Shown here: in pieces, positions 35,348 through 43,550 of the stretch
Layout of the letters: the number at the start of each line of letters is the position of its first letter
Numbering within the stretch: the first letter of the stretch is position 1
DNA from: JANLTX01 sp049840835
GTDB lineage: Bacteria; Armatimonadota; Armatimonadia; Armatimonadales; Armatimonadaceae
Assembly (NCBI GenBank): GCA_049840835.1
Contig: JASGJG010000023.1
Span: 62,001-126,000 of the forward strand
Reading direction: 5' to 3'
DNA length: 64,000 nucleotides
Notes under the pieces: generated by a model
The model's input: the letters and a program-made list of their open reading frames with translations, nothing else
What the model was told of the DNA's origin: nothing
Database searches by the model: none
Made by a program: the position numbers and the translations under genes

Positions 35348-36132
35348 ACGCCATCAATGTAATCGCACGCAGCACGATTAGTGAAGCGATGCGCAAGAAA
35401 ATCCTCAACGCCTTTTTAATGGTCGGCTTCGCCATGATCGTGCTGACCTTCGCCTTCCAGCAGTTCGCTGCCCGTCAGGAGCTGACGCTGGTCAAGGGTA
35501 TGGGCCTCGGTATCGTCTCTCTGGCAGGCATCTTCATTACCGTGATTCTCTCTATCAACCTGATTCCGCAGGAGATAGAGCGCCGCACTATCTACACCAT
35601 TCTGGCTAAACCTGTCCGTCGCTATGAGTTCCTGTTGGGCAAGTACTTCGGTGCGCTGGGCACGATTGGGCTGAATATCGGGCTCATGGGCATTGCCTTT
35701 GTGATCGCCCTTGCGGTCAAACAGATTGGCGTTGTGGGAGCACCAAGCCCCCTTGTGATGCTCAAAGGTATCCTGATGATCTACATGCAGCTGGTGCTGC
35801 TGTGCTCGCTGGCTATCTTCTTCAGTTGCTTCCTGTCTCCGCTGGTGAACTTCTTCCTGACCTTGGCTCTGTTCATGATCGGGAACCTCTCCAGTTTCAC
35901 GCAGGACTTGGCGAAAACGGGCGGCAATGCGTTTGTGAAGGGCTTCTTCACCGTGGTGCACTATCTGGTGCCGAACTTCGGCAACTTTCAGTTCACCAAC
36001 CCGCTGTTGCAGCCTGACGTAGTGGTGAAGTCTGAGGCAGCATTCCTGACCCAGAACGTCATCTACGCCGTTGTCTACGCCGCTGTGCTCCTGATTCTCT
36101 CTGTATTGATCTTCGACCGCCGGGAGGTGTGA
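35344..36132 (+). CDS. ABC-2 type transporter permease
   Basis: 262 aa with about six membrane segments (roughly 20-40, 55-75, 100-130, 145-170, 175-195, 235-258). It opens MNAINVIARSTISEAMRKKILNAF, typical of ABC-2 permeases, and has the cytoplasmic QEIERRTIYTILAKPVRRYEFLLGKYFG segment that contacts the ATPase. It forms the membrane part of the exporter encoded with the ATPase (4-bp overlap) and the following TPR protein (1-bp gap). No substrate motif. Confidence 0.92.
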   Translation: MNAINVIARSTISEAMRKKILNAFLMVGFAMIVLTFAFQQFAARQELTLVKGMGLGIVSLAGIFITVILSINLIPQEIERRTIYTILAKPVRRYEFLLGKYFGALGTIGLNIGLMGIAFVIALAVKQIGVVGAPSPLVMLKGILMIYMQLVLLCSLAIFFSCFLSPLVNFFLTLALFMIGNLSSFTQDLAKTGGNAFVKGFFTVVHYLVPNFGNFQFTNPLLQPDVVVKSEAAFLTQNVIYAVVYAAVLLILSVLIFDRREV

Positions 36133-36133
36133 G

Positions 36134-37852
36134 ATGTGGAAAGAGGCTTTTCGTAACAACCCTAAGCTCGCTCTCGCTCTAGTCCCCCTGATTGCCGGTG
36201 TTGTGGTCCTTCAGACTCTGATCGACCCGCTTCGCAGTCAGCCTGCCATCGAGCCCGCCAACATGAAGAGTGTCATCACGGGCACCAAGGGTGGGCAACT
36301 TCCGGGTGAGTTCATCTTAGGAGCATTCACCGGGTTCCGACAGGTAATCGCAGGGCTGCTCTGGGTGCGCGCGGACTCGTTCTTCCACCAGGGAAACTAC
36401 GATGCGATTCTTCCGCTGATTCGTATGATTACCTGGCTGGACCCGAACTGGCTGGATGTCTACGCCACGGGTGGCTGGCACCTGATGTACAACTTTACCG
36501 ACACCGATCAGCGTAGCGACCGCCGCTACCTGGTGCCCGGTCTGGCGCTGTTGAACGAAGGAATTGCCAACAATCCGGATGTCTATGACATCTACAAGGA
36601 GAAGGGCTGGAACAATTTCGATAAAGTCAAGGACTTTGCCGAAGCTGCTGCCGCCTATCGTGCCGCTCTGGCGCATGACCCCAAGGCAGATACCACGCAG
36701 GTCATGCACGCTCTGGCGCACTCTCTGGAGCGCGCAGGCGACATCGAAGGCGCTATCAAGGCCTGGGAAGATGCCATAGAGCGCCATAAGAAGATGGCTG
36801 CCGCCAGCAAGGATGCTTTCTCCGCAGATAGCCAGGGAGTCAAAAACGCATCACACAACCTCAGCATGGTACGGGTTCGACAGGAAACACGTAAAACCAA
36901 CACGCAGCCTCCGGTAGATGCCGGATTTAGCGTAAAGGTCAAGCGCCTATCACCCCGTGTGCTGGAAGTCTCCGGGACCTTTAATCTGATTGGGACTATG
37001 GGGAAACCCTACTTTGACTCAGGAACCTGGGATAAAGATAACATCAACGTAGTCAAGATCGGCAAGGGGCTTCTGCAGGCGGGTCCGCGAGACGGTGCTC
37101 GTGTAGAGATTCGTCTCCAGGATGAAGGCTACAAAATGGTGCTGCCGACCAGCTTCGATCTCCAGGTAGACCCAAGTGTCACCATCATGCAGGAGCAGGC
37201 CTCCATCCGTGGTGGACGGCAGGTACGGCGCGGCGAGCCTTACGTTGTCCTCAAAAAAGGTCAGAACGCAGCTGAGCAGCGTATGACGGATGCGGGTATC
37301 TACGGGTTTACACCGGAAGAATCCGCCACTCTGGGGGGCGTTCCTGTAGAGAAGGCTATGGCTTCCAACATGCTGACGCCTCTGGCCAAGCGTATACTGG
37401 TGAACCTGGCGTATCCAATCCGTGGTGAGGGCATCTACTCCGATGCGGATATAGATAAATACTACAAGTTGTTGACGACAGATGGTCTCAAAAAGGGCGA
37501 CCTGACAAAGCAGGAAGTGCTTGTAGCGCAGAAAGATCTAACGGCTCCTGGTAAGTACAGTCGCAAGATTGATATGGGCCAGGATCAGCAGATGTATGGC
37601 TTCGTCAAAGATAAGTTCGAGCTGATTATCTGGTTCAATCCCCGTACGGCTCCTGACTTCATTCAGGACCGCATCGGCTGGAACGGTGAGGGGCTTGCCG
37701 ATAAGAAGTATCTGGTAGAGACCACCGAGCCCTATCCGTGGATTGAGCACAAGGGTATCGATACCAAGCCGGTTCGTATGATTCAGGTGAAGATTCCTCT
37801 GACTCGTGAGCAGATTACCGGTCAGGGAGAAGCCACTCTCTTCGAGGGCTAA
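36134..37852 (+). CDS. Membrane-anchored TPR-like protein of the ABC operon
   Basis: 572 aa. One N-terminal transmembrane helix (about 10-30, ALALVPLIAGVVVLQTLI), then a helical TPR-like region (about 80-260) with WVRADSFFHQGNYDAILPLIRMITWLDPNWLDVY and AAAYRAALAHDPKAD, and a beta-rich C-terminal half (from KVKRLSPRVLEVSGTFNLIG). It starts 1 bp after the permease stop, so it is likely an envelope partner of the exporter. I recognise the repeats but no named family. A perfect 36-nt palindromic terminator follows. Confidence 0.78.
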   Translation: MWKEAFRNNPKLALALVPLIAGVVVLQTLIDPLRSQPAIEPANMKSVITGTKGGQLPGEFILGAFTGFRQVIAGLLWVRADSFFHQGNYDAILPLIRMITWLDPNWLDVYATGGWHLMYNFTDTDQRSDRRYLVPGLALLNEGIANNPDVYDIYKEKGWNNFDKVKDFAEAAAAYRAALAHDPKADTTQVMHALAHSLERAGDIEGAIKAWEDAIERHKKMAAASKDAFSADSQGVKNASHNLSMVRVRQETRKTNTQPPVDAGFSVKVKRLSPRVLEVSGTFNLIGTMGKPYFDSGTWDKDNINVVKIGKGLLQAGPRDGARVEIRLQDEGYKMVLPTSFDLQVDPSVTIMQEQASIRGGRQVRRGEPYVVLKKGQNAAEQRMTDAGIYGFTPEESATLGGVPVEKAMASNMLTPLAKRILVNLAYPIRGEGIYSDADIDKYYKLLTTDGLKKGDLTKQEVLVAQKDLTAPGKYSRKIDMGQDQQMYGFVKDKFELIIWFNPRTAPDFIQDRIGWNGEGLADKKYLVETTEPYPWIEHKGIDTKPVRMIQVKIPLTREQITGQGEATLFEG

Positions 37853-37874
37853 TCCTTACTCTTCTTTCCACACG

Positions 37875-37910
37875 AAAAAGTCCTGTATGGCTAGCCATAC
37901 AGGACTTTTT
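37875..37910. terminator. Bidirectional terminator, 36-nt perfect palindrome
   Basis: Fully self-complementary: each half is AAAAAGTCCTGTATGGCT and its complement. A and T tracts at the ends serve both strands, ending the ABC operon and, on the minus strand, the membrane protein whose stop touches position 37910. Confidence 0.8.
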
Positions 37911-39037
37911 CACATTGTCCACAGCGCCCACAGGCTCCAGAAACCTAGCCATAGAGGTGGCAGAAGTCGGAGGCGTGCCGGGCAGCTTTCCGCAAGCCAC
38001 CAGAGCAGCGGCGCCAGTGCCCCATAAAGAAACCGCCCTTGTGGACTGAAGTGCCGGAGGTTGTAAGAAAAAAAGATAAATAGTCCCCCAGCGAAGGCTA
38101 AGGCTCCAGCCATCGCAAGTTGCCTGCGCCGAACTCGCCTCAGTCTCAGGCGACGCGTAAGCGCGTAGATAGGCAAACTAAGAGTGCCCAGATAGGCGAT
38201 ACCTGGCAAGAAGCGCCCCATGCCGTCAAAGACCCCAATGAAGGATTCGAAGCCGCGCCGGGCCACCAGCCAGAAGTAGCCGGGCGCTCCGCCGCCTTTT
38301 GCCTGCCAGCCTTGCAGACCGGGAATCTCCTGAGACCAGATAGCTTCTGAGAGCCGAATCAGCAAGGGGTCTCGGTAGAGCAGCATATTACGCAGTGCCC
38401 AGGGGCTCAAGGCGACGAGAGCACCTAACAGAACCGTTCCACCCATAGGGATTCCCAGCACTACAGCGCCTGCCACCCAGGTAAGGCCGGTCAGCTTGGT
38501 ACCTGCAGCAATCAGGCTCCACAAAAAGAGTGAGAGCCGTTTTCGGTGGGCAAGCGCTGCGAAAACACCGGCCCCAGCTAGAGTTGCCAGGGCTTCGTTA
38601 GTTACGCTTCCAAAGAGAAATGCTCGTCCGGGTAGCAGAGCAGCCAGTGCAGCTGCCAGGAGTGCGACGCGGTAGGTAGAGGCGCGTCGTATGCCATGGA
38701 AGATTAGCAGTACCAGCCAGCCACCCAGCAGCGCGGTGATTAACCGGAGAGTGCGTACTGCTCCTGATTCTCCGAGTAATGGCCTGGCCAGGCCCCAGAC
38801 TACTGAGGCTCCTATGTGGTAGAGCGGCGGATGTGCGGATTCGTAGAACTCAAAGTTGTACGGCGGCAGCGATTTCTGCGTAGCGATATAGCGAACTACG
38901 GCAATATGGTTCGCTTCATCTGGGAAATAGTTCTGATATCGAACGCTATTTGCGCCTAGAGGGACAGGCACGCGAAAGGCCCAGAGAGCAGAAAGTAGAA
39001 ACCCAAGTGCCGCGAGCCACCACTCAGCCCGGCGCAT
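37910..39037 (-). CDS. Polytopic membrane protein, GT39/DUF2142-like
   Basis: 375 aa from ATG 39037, with about 9-10 membrane helices. After helix 1 the periplasmic loop reads FPDEANHIAVVRYIATQKSLPP and ESAHPPLYHIGA, matching the acidic DE..H and PPLYY signatures of dolichyl-phosphate-mannose-type (GT39/GT83) and DUF2142 glycosyltransferases. It likely transfers lipid-linked sugars at the outer face of the inner membrane. It overlaps the O-antigen-ligase-like gene by 14 bp. Upstream codons to 39130 lie inside that neighbour and are not needed. Confidence 0.82.
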   Translation of the reverse strand: MRRAEWWLAALGFLLSALWAFRVPVPLGANSVRYQNYFPDEANHIAVVRYIATQKSLPPYNFEFYESAHPPLYHIGASVVWGLARPLLGESGAVRTLRLITALLGGWLVLLIFHGIRRASTYRVALLAAALAALLPGRAFLFGSVTNEALATLAGAGVFAALAHRKRLSLFLWSLIAAGTKLTGLTWVAGAVVLGIPMGGTVLLGALVALSPWALRNMLLYRDPLLIRLSEAIWSQEIPGLQGWQAKGGGAPGYFWLVARRGFESFIGVFDGMGRFLPGIAYLGTLSLPIYALTRRLRLRRVRRRQLAMAGALAFAGGLFIFFSYNLRHFSPQGRFLYGALAPLLWWLAESCPARLRLLPPLWLGFWSLWALWTM

Positions 39038-40490
39038 GGTCTCTTTCGCACCAGGTGACATAGATCGCCATAAGGGTCCAGAACATAGGAAATGTGTACT
39101 GGTACTCGAACACATTCGCCGTGACGGCATGCACCATCATGCCGCAGAGGGTGGCCAGTAGCCCCAGCCCCAAACCCCGCAGGCGGGCGTCTACAATGGC
39201 ACGCTGATGCCGAACCAGCACCCAGATCAGGGAAAGTAGAGTCAGGGCGAATAGGAAAAGCCCTGGCCAGCCCAGTTCTGCTCCCAGGCTGATGTAGTTG
39301 CCATCAGCCACGATAGATTGGCTCTGCCCGGTGCTAGAGGCGCTATAGCCCACCGTACCCAGCCCGGTGCCCGATGGGTTGCGCCGCAGAATATCCCAGC
39401 CCAGCTCCCACTGGTGGGTGCGTTCATCAAAATCTCCGCGTGAGACTCCGGTCGCTGCTCGGTCGGCCATCTGGAGGAAATAGGTAATACGTGGATTCTC
39501 GGAGAGATAGAGCAGCGCTCCACCGCCAAGCACAGCAAGTACGCAGAGTACCCCCCAGAGGCGAGCAGAAAAGCGCTGGCGCCCGAGCAATAGCACTACT
39601 ATTCCTACAACCCAGCCTACGAGCGCTCCCCGCGCTACCGAGAGAAAGAGGCCCAGGGTGGAAACAGCGAAGAGCAGTCCCCAGGTCCAGGGTTTCCGGC
39701 GTACCACAAGCATGCCCAGCGCAATTAGAGACACCATGGCGCAGAGCGCACCCCATACGTTCTCTTCGAACAGAAGCGATTGCATACGAGGGTAGAGCCG
39801 CCAGAACATTGTCGGGTCGGTCGCCACCGTCCCTCGTGTTACGGCAAGGTCATAGAGCTGCTGGCGCACCGCATGGTTCCAGCGCATCACTATCTCAGGC
39901 CCAGCCACAAGCGCCCAGAACGACACCAGAGCAAATACCCACCAGCCACCCAGAAACGTACGCACCAGCCCCCAGCAACGGTCTATATCCGGACGCAACC
40001 AGCGCACCAGAAGATAGAACAATGCTGGGAAAATCACGAAGTGGAAACCATAGACGCCGTAGAGTGGGTTCCGTGTGAGCAGGGTGAGCACCATGCCATA
40101 ACCGCACATCACTAAGTAGAGCAGCGCCGGGCCATCATCGGACCGGAACTTTAAGCGAGTTTCGGGGTGTAGCGCGCCCCGCAGAAGTAGCCCGGCGGCA
40201 GAGGCGCCTAAGACCAGTTCCGCCCAGAAGCGCACGCCGAATAGGGCGGTTGGGAGCTGAAGAATCACGAACCCCCGAAACGCCATGTACCAGGGCGAGG
40301 CCAGCAGGCAAAACACCAGCCCGCGCTCCGGCTTCTGAACCACCAGGACAACGCCGATAAGTGCAATCAGAAGAACTGCCCCGGCAGCGCCCCAGGCAGG
40401 TCGAACGATTCCGAACGCAGTAGAGAGCGCTGCCAACAGGGTCAATCCCCAGAGCAATCCTTCTCTACCTGTTCTCTGCACTAACTGCAC
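39024..40490 (-). CDS. O-antigen ligase/polymerase-like membrane protein
   Basis: 488 aa from GTG 40490, about 11-12 membrane helices. It contains a large loop before LLFEENVWGALCAMVSL and the Wzy_C/WaaL-like segment RTHQWELGWDILRRNPSGTGLGTVGYSAS, with the conserved Arg and Gly-rich turn, then ISLGAELGWPGLFLF. It probably joins or polymerises polysaccharide chains. The frame continues upstream through the antisense of the tRNA gene, but that part is artefactual. A TATAAT 6 nt before the GTG supports the chosen start and a leaderless mRNA. Confidence 0.88.
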   Translation of the reverse strand: MQLVQRTGREGLLWGLTLLAALSTAFGIVRPAWGAAGAVLLIALIGVVLVVQKPERGLVFCLLASPWYMAFRGFVILQLPTALFGVRFWAELVLGASAAGLLLRGALHPETRLKFRSDDGPALLYLVMCGYGMVLTLLTRNPLYGVYGFHFVIFPALFYLLVRWLRPDIDRCWGLVRTFLGGWWVFALVSFWALVAGPEIVMRWNHAVRQQLYDLAVTRGTVATDPTMFWRLYPRMQSLLFEENVWGALCAMVSLIALGMLVVRRKPWTWGLLFAVSTLGLFLSVARGALVGWVVGIVVLLLGRQRFSARLWGVLCVLAVLGGGALLYLSENPRITYFLQMADRAATGVSRGDFDERTHQWELGWDILRRNPSGTGLGTVGYSASSTGQSQSIVADGNYISLGAELGWPGLFLFALTLLSLIWVLVRHQRAIVDARLRGLGLGLLATLCGMMVHAVTANVFEYQYTFPMFWTLMAIYVTWCERDHAPG

Positions 40491-40496
40491 AGCTTG

Positions 40497-40502
40497 ATTA
40501 TA
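40497..40502 (-). promoter_or_regulatory. -10 element for a leaderless O-antigen-ligase-like mRNA
   Basis: Perfect TATAAT on the minus strand, 6 nt before GTG 40490. It lies back to back with the tRNA promoter, 21 bp apart. No clear -35. Confidence 0.55.
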
Positions 40503-40523
40503 CGGCGGGCCACTCTCCTGCGA

Positions 40524-40529
40524 TATAAT
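40524..40529 (+). promoter_or_regulatory. -10 element of the tRNA-Arg gene
   Basis: Perfect TATAAT, 11 nt before the mature tRNA 5' end. The best -35-like sequence (TTGATT, 40494-40499) is too far away, so the -35 is not assigned. Confidence 0.55.
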
Positions 40530-40540
40530 CCATAACGAAT

Positions 40541-40614
40541 GCGCCCGTAGCTCAGCGGAATAGAGCATCCGCCTTCTAAGCGGAGGGTCGTAGGTTCGAT
40601 TCCTACCGGGCGTG
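40541..40614 (+). tRNA. tRNA-Arg (anticodon UCU)
   Basis: 74 nt cloverleaf: acceptor GCGCCCG / CGGGCGT (last pair G-U), D arm GCTC / GAGC, anticodon stem TCCGC / GCGGA around loop CTTCTAA (anticodon TCT, reading AGA), short variable region GGGTC, T arm GTAGG-TTCGATT-CCTAC. The discriminator is G; CCA is not encoded. TTTTT follows. The phytanoyl-CoA dioxygenase-like gene starts 40 bp downstream and may be read from the same promoter. Confidence 0.95.
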
Positions 40615-40654
40615 TTTTTAGCTCCTATACACAATACTCTCTGGAGGGACCACA

Positions 40655-41521
40655 ATGGCGTTCCGTGTGCTTAACGACGAGCAAGTACAGAGTTTTCTGG
40701 ACAACGGGTACTTTGTTGTCAAGGGGTGTGTAGACCCCACCATTGCTCAAGACTGGATCGACCATGCCTACGAGCGGCTTGGCTACGCACCGGGTGACCC
40801 GACTACCTGGACAAAAGACATTGTCTGGATGGACCACGCCCACCAGCTACCCATACGCGAGGTTGCACCGCGTGCCTGGGAGGCTCTGCTGGATGTCGTT
40901 GGCGGGGAAGAGCGCTTAGAAAAGCGGATTATGTACATCGAGTCCGCGCATTTTTCCAGCATAGACTCGTTCATCTGGTCGGATGCGTTCGTGGCAAACT
41001 TCCGATTTGGGGCAGATCGTGCCTGGGAACCACCTTCAGCAGAGACCCGTGGCTGGCACAAAGACGGCAGCTATTTTCGCCACTTCTTAGACAGCCGGGA
41101 GCAGGCTCTGTTGACTGTGGTGTGCTGGTCAGATATGCGGCATCAGGGCGGCGCGACATTCATTGCCCCGGACTCCGTGCGGGTAATAGCACGCTATCTG
41201 GCCGAGCGGCCCGAGGGAGTTGTGCCATCCGATTTCGACTTCAAAGCACTGATAAAAGAATGCGGGCGGTTCGAGGAGCTAACTGGTGAGGCGGGGGATT
41301 TCGTTATCATGCACCCCTTTATGCTCCACGCATCCTCGCAAAATGTGCTGAAAGTTCCCCGGTTCATGAGTAACCCGCCCGTGGTGCTGAAAGACCCTAT
41401 GAACTTCAACCGGGAGAACCCGGAGGAGTTCTCGTTACTGGAGCGCGCCACACTGCACTATCTGGGCAAGGAGCGGCTGGATTTCCGCCCCAGCCATATT
41501 CGTGAGTCTTACTGGATGTAG
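40655..41521 (+). CDS. Phytanoyl-CoA dioxygenase (PhyH) family protein
   Basis: 288 aa. Fe(II)/2-oxoglutarate-dependent oxygenase fold: RGWHKDGSYF gives the HxD metal pair, MLHASSQN the distal His, followed by an Arg in VPRFMSNPPVV for 2-oxoglutarate. The N-terminus LNDEQVQSFLDNGYFVVKGCVDP is the classic PhyH opening. It hydroxylates an unknown small molecule. Start ATG 40655 follows GGAGGG at about 40642-40647. It converges with the GNAT gene 11 bp downstream. Confidence 0.92.
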   Translation: MAFRVLNDEQVQSFLDNGYFVVKGCVDPTIAQDWIDHAYERLGYAPGDPTTWTKDIVWMDHAHQLPIREVAPRAWEALLDVVGGEERLEKRIMYIESAHFSSIDSFIWSDAFVANFRFGADRAWEPPSAETRGWHKDGSYFRHFLDSREQALLTVVCWSDMRHQGGATFIAPDSVRVIARYLAERPEGVVPSDFDFKALIKECGRFEELTGEAGDFVIMHPFMLHASSQNVLKVPRFMSNPPVVLKDPMNFNRENPEEFSLLERATLHYLGKERLDFRPSHIRESYWM

Positions 41522-41532
41522 GACCGAGAGAA

Positions 41533-41979
41533 CTACTTACCCAGCCAGTGCATAACCACATGGGGGCCAACGCCGGGGACATCGAAGACATCACCTTCTG
41601 GAACCCAGCCACAGCGGGCATAGAAGTCCTCGGCGGAGATACGGGCGTTGCACCATAGGGAGCGCTTACGGGTGCGGGCGTCGGCATAGACCGCGTCTAG
41701 AATCGCCCGGCCCACGCCATGCCCCTGCCAGTTTTCATCGACTGCCATACCGCGGAGCTGAAGGGCATCGGTACCATCGGGTAGTACCGTGGCGCAGCCG
41801 ATGACCTCTCCTGCCTCTATGATAGCTATCAGATGCAGTACATCGGGGGCATCATCTCCGGCAAAGGTAGCGGCGCTCTTGGGCAGACCCAATGGCTCAC
41901 GCAGCACCCGATAGCGCAGGGCGAGCTGACCTTCGCGGTCATCATCGGTTTCTATGGGACGTACAACGAACTGGCTCAT
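41533..41979 (-). CDS. GNAT-family N-acetyltransferase
   Basis: 148 aa from ATG 41979, fixed by its ATGA overlap with the esterase stop. The acetyl-CoA loop is in GMAVDENWQGHGVGRAILD (motif A Q/RxxGxG/A). The C-terminal FYARCGWVPEGDVFDVPGVGPHVVMHW is typical of ElaA/YjcF-like GNATs. Substrate unknown. The longer frame to 42048 lies within the esterase gene and has no start signals. Confidence 0.9.
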   Translation of the reverse strand: MSQFVVRPIETDDDREGQLALRYRVLREPLGLPKSAATFAGDDAPDVLHLIAIIEAGEVIGCATVLPDGTDALQLRGMAVDENWQGHGVGRAILDAVYADARTRKRSLWCNARISAEDFYARCGWVPEGDVFDVPGVGPHVVMHWLGK

Positions 41980-43451
41980 AGTCTTGGCTGGGGGGGCTTG
42001 TTGGGCTGTAGCGGGTCGGCACCTGTAGCGCGCATGGGGCGTACCCACACGCTACCGTCGGCGCAGAGCGCATACAGCATTTTACGGCCTTCGCCGCCAA
42101 AGCGCACAGATACCGTCGCGCCGCCGGGCGGGTTGACTAGCATTCCGTTTACGCGCCCGGCCTGGTCCAGTACCTGCACGGCGAACGCACTGGCAAGATA
42201 CAACCAGCCATCCGTGTCACAGGCCATGCCTCCTGCCAGGCTCTTGGTCTGCCCCCAGGGCGTATAGACCTCATGGTAATCCTGCGCAAAATCCAGGGTG
42301 CCATCGGTCTGCACCTGATACGAGCGCACATAGCGCCCGGTACGGCTGGAGACCATGAGCAGGCTCTGATCCGGGGTCAGAGTGATTCCGCTGGCATCGT
42401 CAAAATTAGCCACAACTTTCGCCTTGCCCTTAGTAGGCTGCAGCCACACGCGGCCCTTGTCATCTGTGGAGTATGGCCCCATCACATCACGCTTGCCTTT
42501 GGGCAGGGGCGCAAATGGGTTATCGCTTGCCTTCTGCCAGCCTTGCCCCGGCACGATCCAGTTCATTACCGGTTGCGGGGTTTCTTTGGGCAGCTCTATC
42601 GGCGCAGGCCAGCCCTTCCAGATAAAGCGCAGGGCATCCGGCAGTATCGCGGTGCCTTGGACACCATCGTGGTGCCCCTCACCCCAGACCATCTGGTAAT
42701 CATAGCGGGCGAACTTCAAGCCCGCCTCTAAGTCCGTGTTGCCGATAGGCCAGCTGCCGGAGTAGATATCCTGGTCGTTCTTACCATCCTGCATAAACAC
42801 TCGAATCGGCTTCGGCTCGAACTTGCGCACCAGCGCCCCATAGTTGGTAGCCCCGCGCAGGTCTGTGTAGCTCCCGATAAAGCTGATCACGCGCCGAAAT
42901 GCATCGGGCCGAAAGAACCCCGCGGTGAACGCTGCGATGCCGCCACTGGAGCCTCCAGCAATCGCCCGGTCGTTCGGGTTGGTGCTCAGGTTGTACTTCT
43001 TGCTGACCTCGGGCAGAACCTCATCTAAGAGGAACTTCACATAGGTATCGGTGGGTGAGTCGTACTCATAGCTGCGATTGTAGCGCGGCAGGGCTTTGTC
43101 GCTTTTCGGAGGCACTACGCCTGGGGTAAGAAAGATACCGATAGTGACCGGCACTTCGCCTTTGGCGATCAGGTTGTCTAGCACCGTTTCAATCCGGTAG
43201 CCGCCCCCATCTTGCATTACCAGCACGCAGGCGGGTTTTTTCGGGTCATACTGCGCCGGTACATAGATACGCATATCGCGCATGGTGCCGGGAAACCACT
43301 TGGTGCTGGTGAACTTACTGCTCTCCATCCGCCCCTGCGGCACACCGGCCTGTTTCTCGGAGTCTGGCGTAAGGGGATAGTTGTTCTGGGCATGGGCGGC
43401 CAGCAGCGGCAGCCCGAGGCAGAGCAGGGTGGCAAGAAATCGACAACGCAT
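41976..43451 (-). CDS. Secreted esterase fused to SMP-30/gluconolactonase-like propeller
   Basis: 491 aa. Signal peptide 1-21 (ends AAHA). Residues ~45-285 form an esterase-D (PF00756) alpha/beta-hydrolase: RIYVPAQYDP, CVLVMQDGGG, the nucleophile in IAGGSSGGIAAF, an Asp in FMQDGKNDQD and His in WGEGHHDGV. Residues ~300-485 form an SMP-30-type beta-propeller (GITLTPDQSLLMVSSRT, LAGGMACDTDGWLYLAS). It probably hydrolyses a sugar or feruloyl ester in the periplasm. Codons 3-8 overlap one copy of the 17-bp repeat that borders the helicase islet, so its present start codon lies on the islet side. Confidence 0.88.
   Translation of the reverse strand: MRCRFLATLLCLGLPLLAAHAQNNYPLTPDSEKQAGVPQGRMESSKFTSTKWFPGTMRDMRIYVPAQYDPKKPACVLVMQDGGGYRIETVLDNLIAKGEVPVTIGIFLTPGVVPPKSDKALPRYNRSYEYDSPTDTYVKFLLDEVLPEVSKKYNLSTNPNDRAIAGGSSGGIAAFTAGFFRPDAFRRVISFIGSYTDLRGATNYGALVRKFEPKPIRVFMQDGKNDQDIYSGSWPIGNTDLEAGLKFARYDYQMVWGEGHHDGVQGTAILPDALRFIWKGWPAPIELPKETPQPVMNWIVPGQGWQKASDNPFAPLPKGKRDVMGPYSTDDKGRVWLQPTKGKAKVVANFDDASGITLTPDQSLLMVSSRTGRYVRSYQVQTDGTLDFAQDYHEVYTPWGQTKSLAGGMACDTDGWLYLASAFAVQVLDQAGRVNGMLVNPPGGATVSVRFGGEGRKMLYALCADGSVWVRPMRATGADPLQPNKPPQPRL
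43428..43444. repeat. 17-bp direct repeat, left copy, at border of AT-rich islet
   Basis: GGTGGCAAGAAATCGAC, identical to 46906-46922. It lies in the 5' end of the esterase gene. The two copies enclose 3.46 kb holding only the PLD-helicase gene. Confidence 0.65.
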
Positions 43452-43550
43452 GCTCGCCCATTTCGACGATTAGGTTGCCGCTACCTCCGTATATGACTAC
43501 TGTCCGAGGAAAGATAGCGAATGTCAATATTGGAGCATTAAAGGGAATCT

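Noticed and set aside
40491..40655. N-terminal extension of the O-antigen-ligase-like frame containing NTPGRNRTYDPPLRRRMLY
   Set aside because: It is the antisense translation of the tRNA-Arg gene, a well-known annotation artefact; GTG 40490 with TATAAT 6 nt upstream is the better start.
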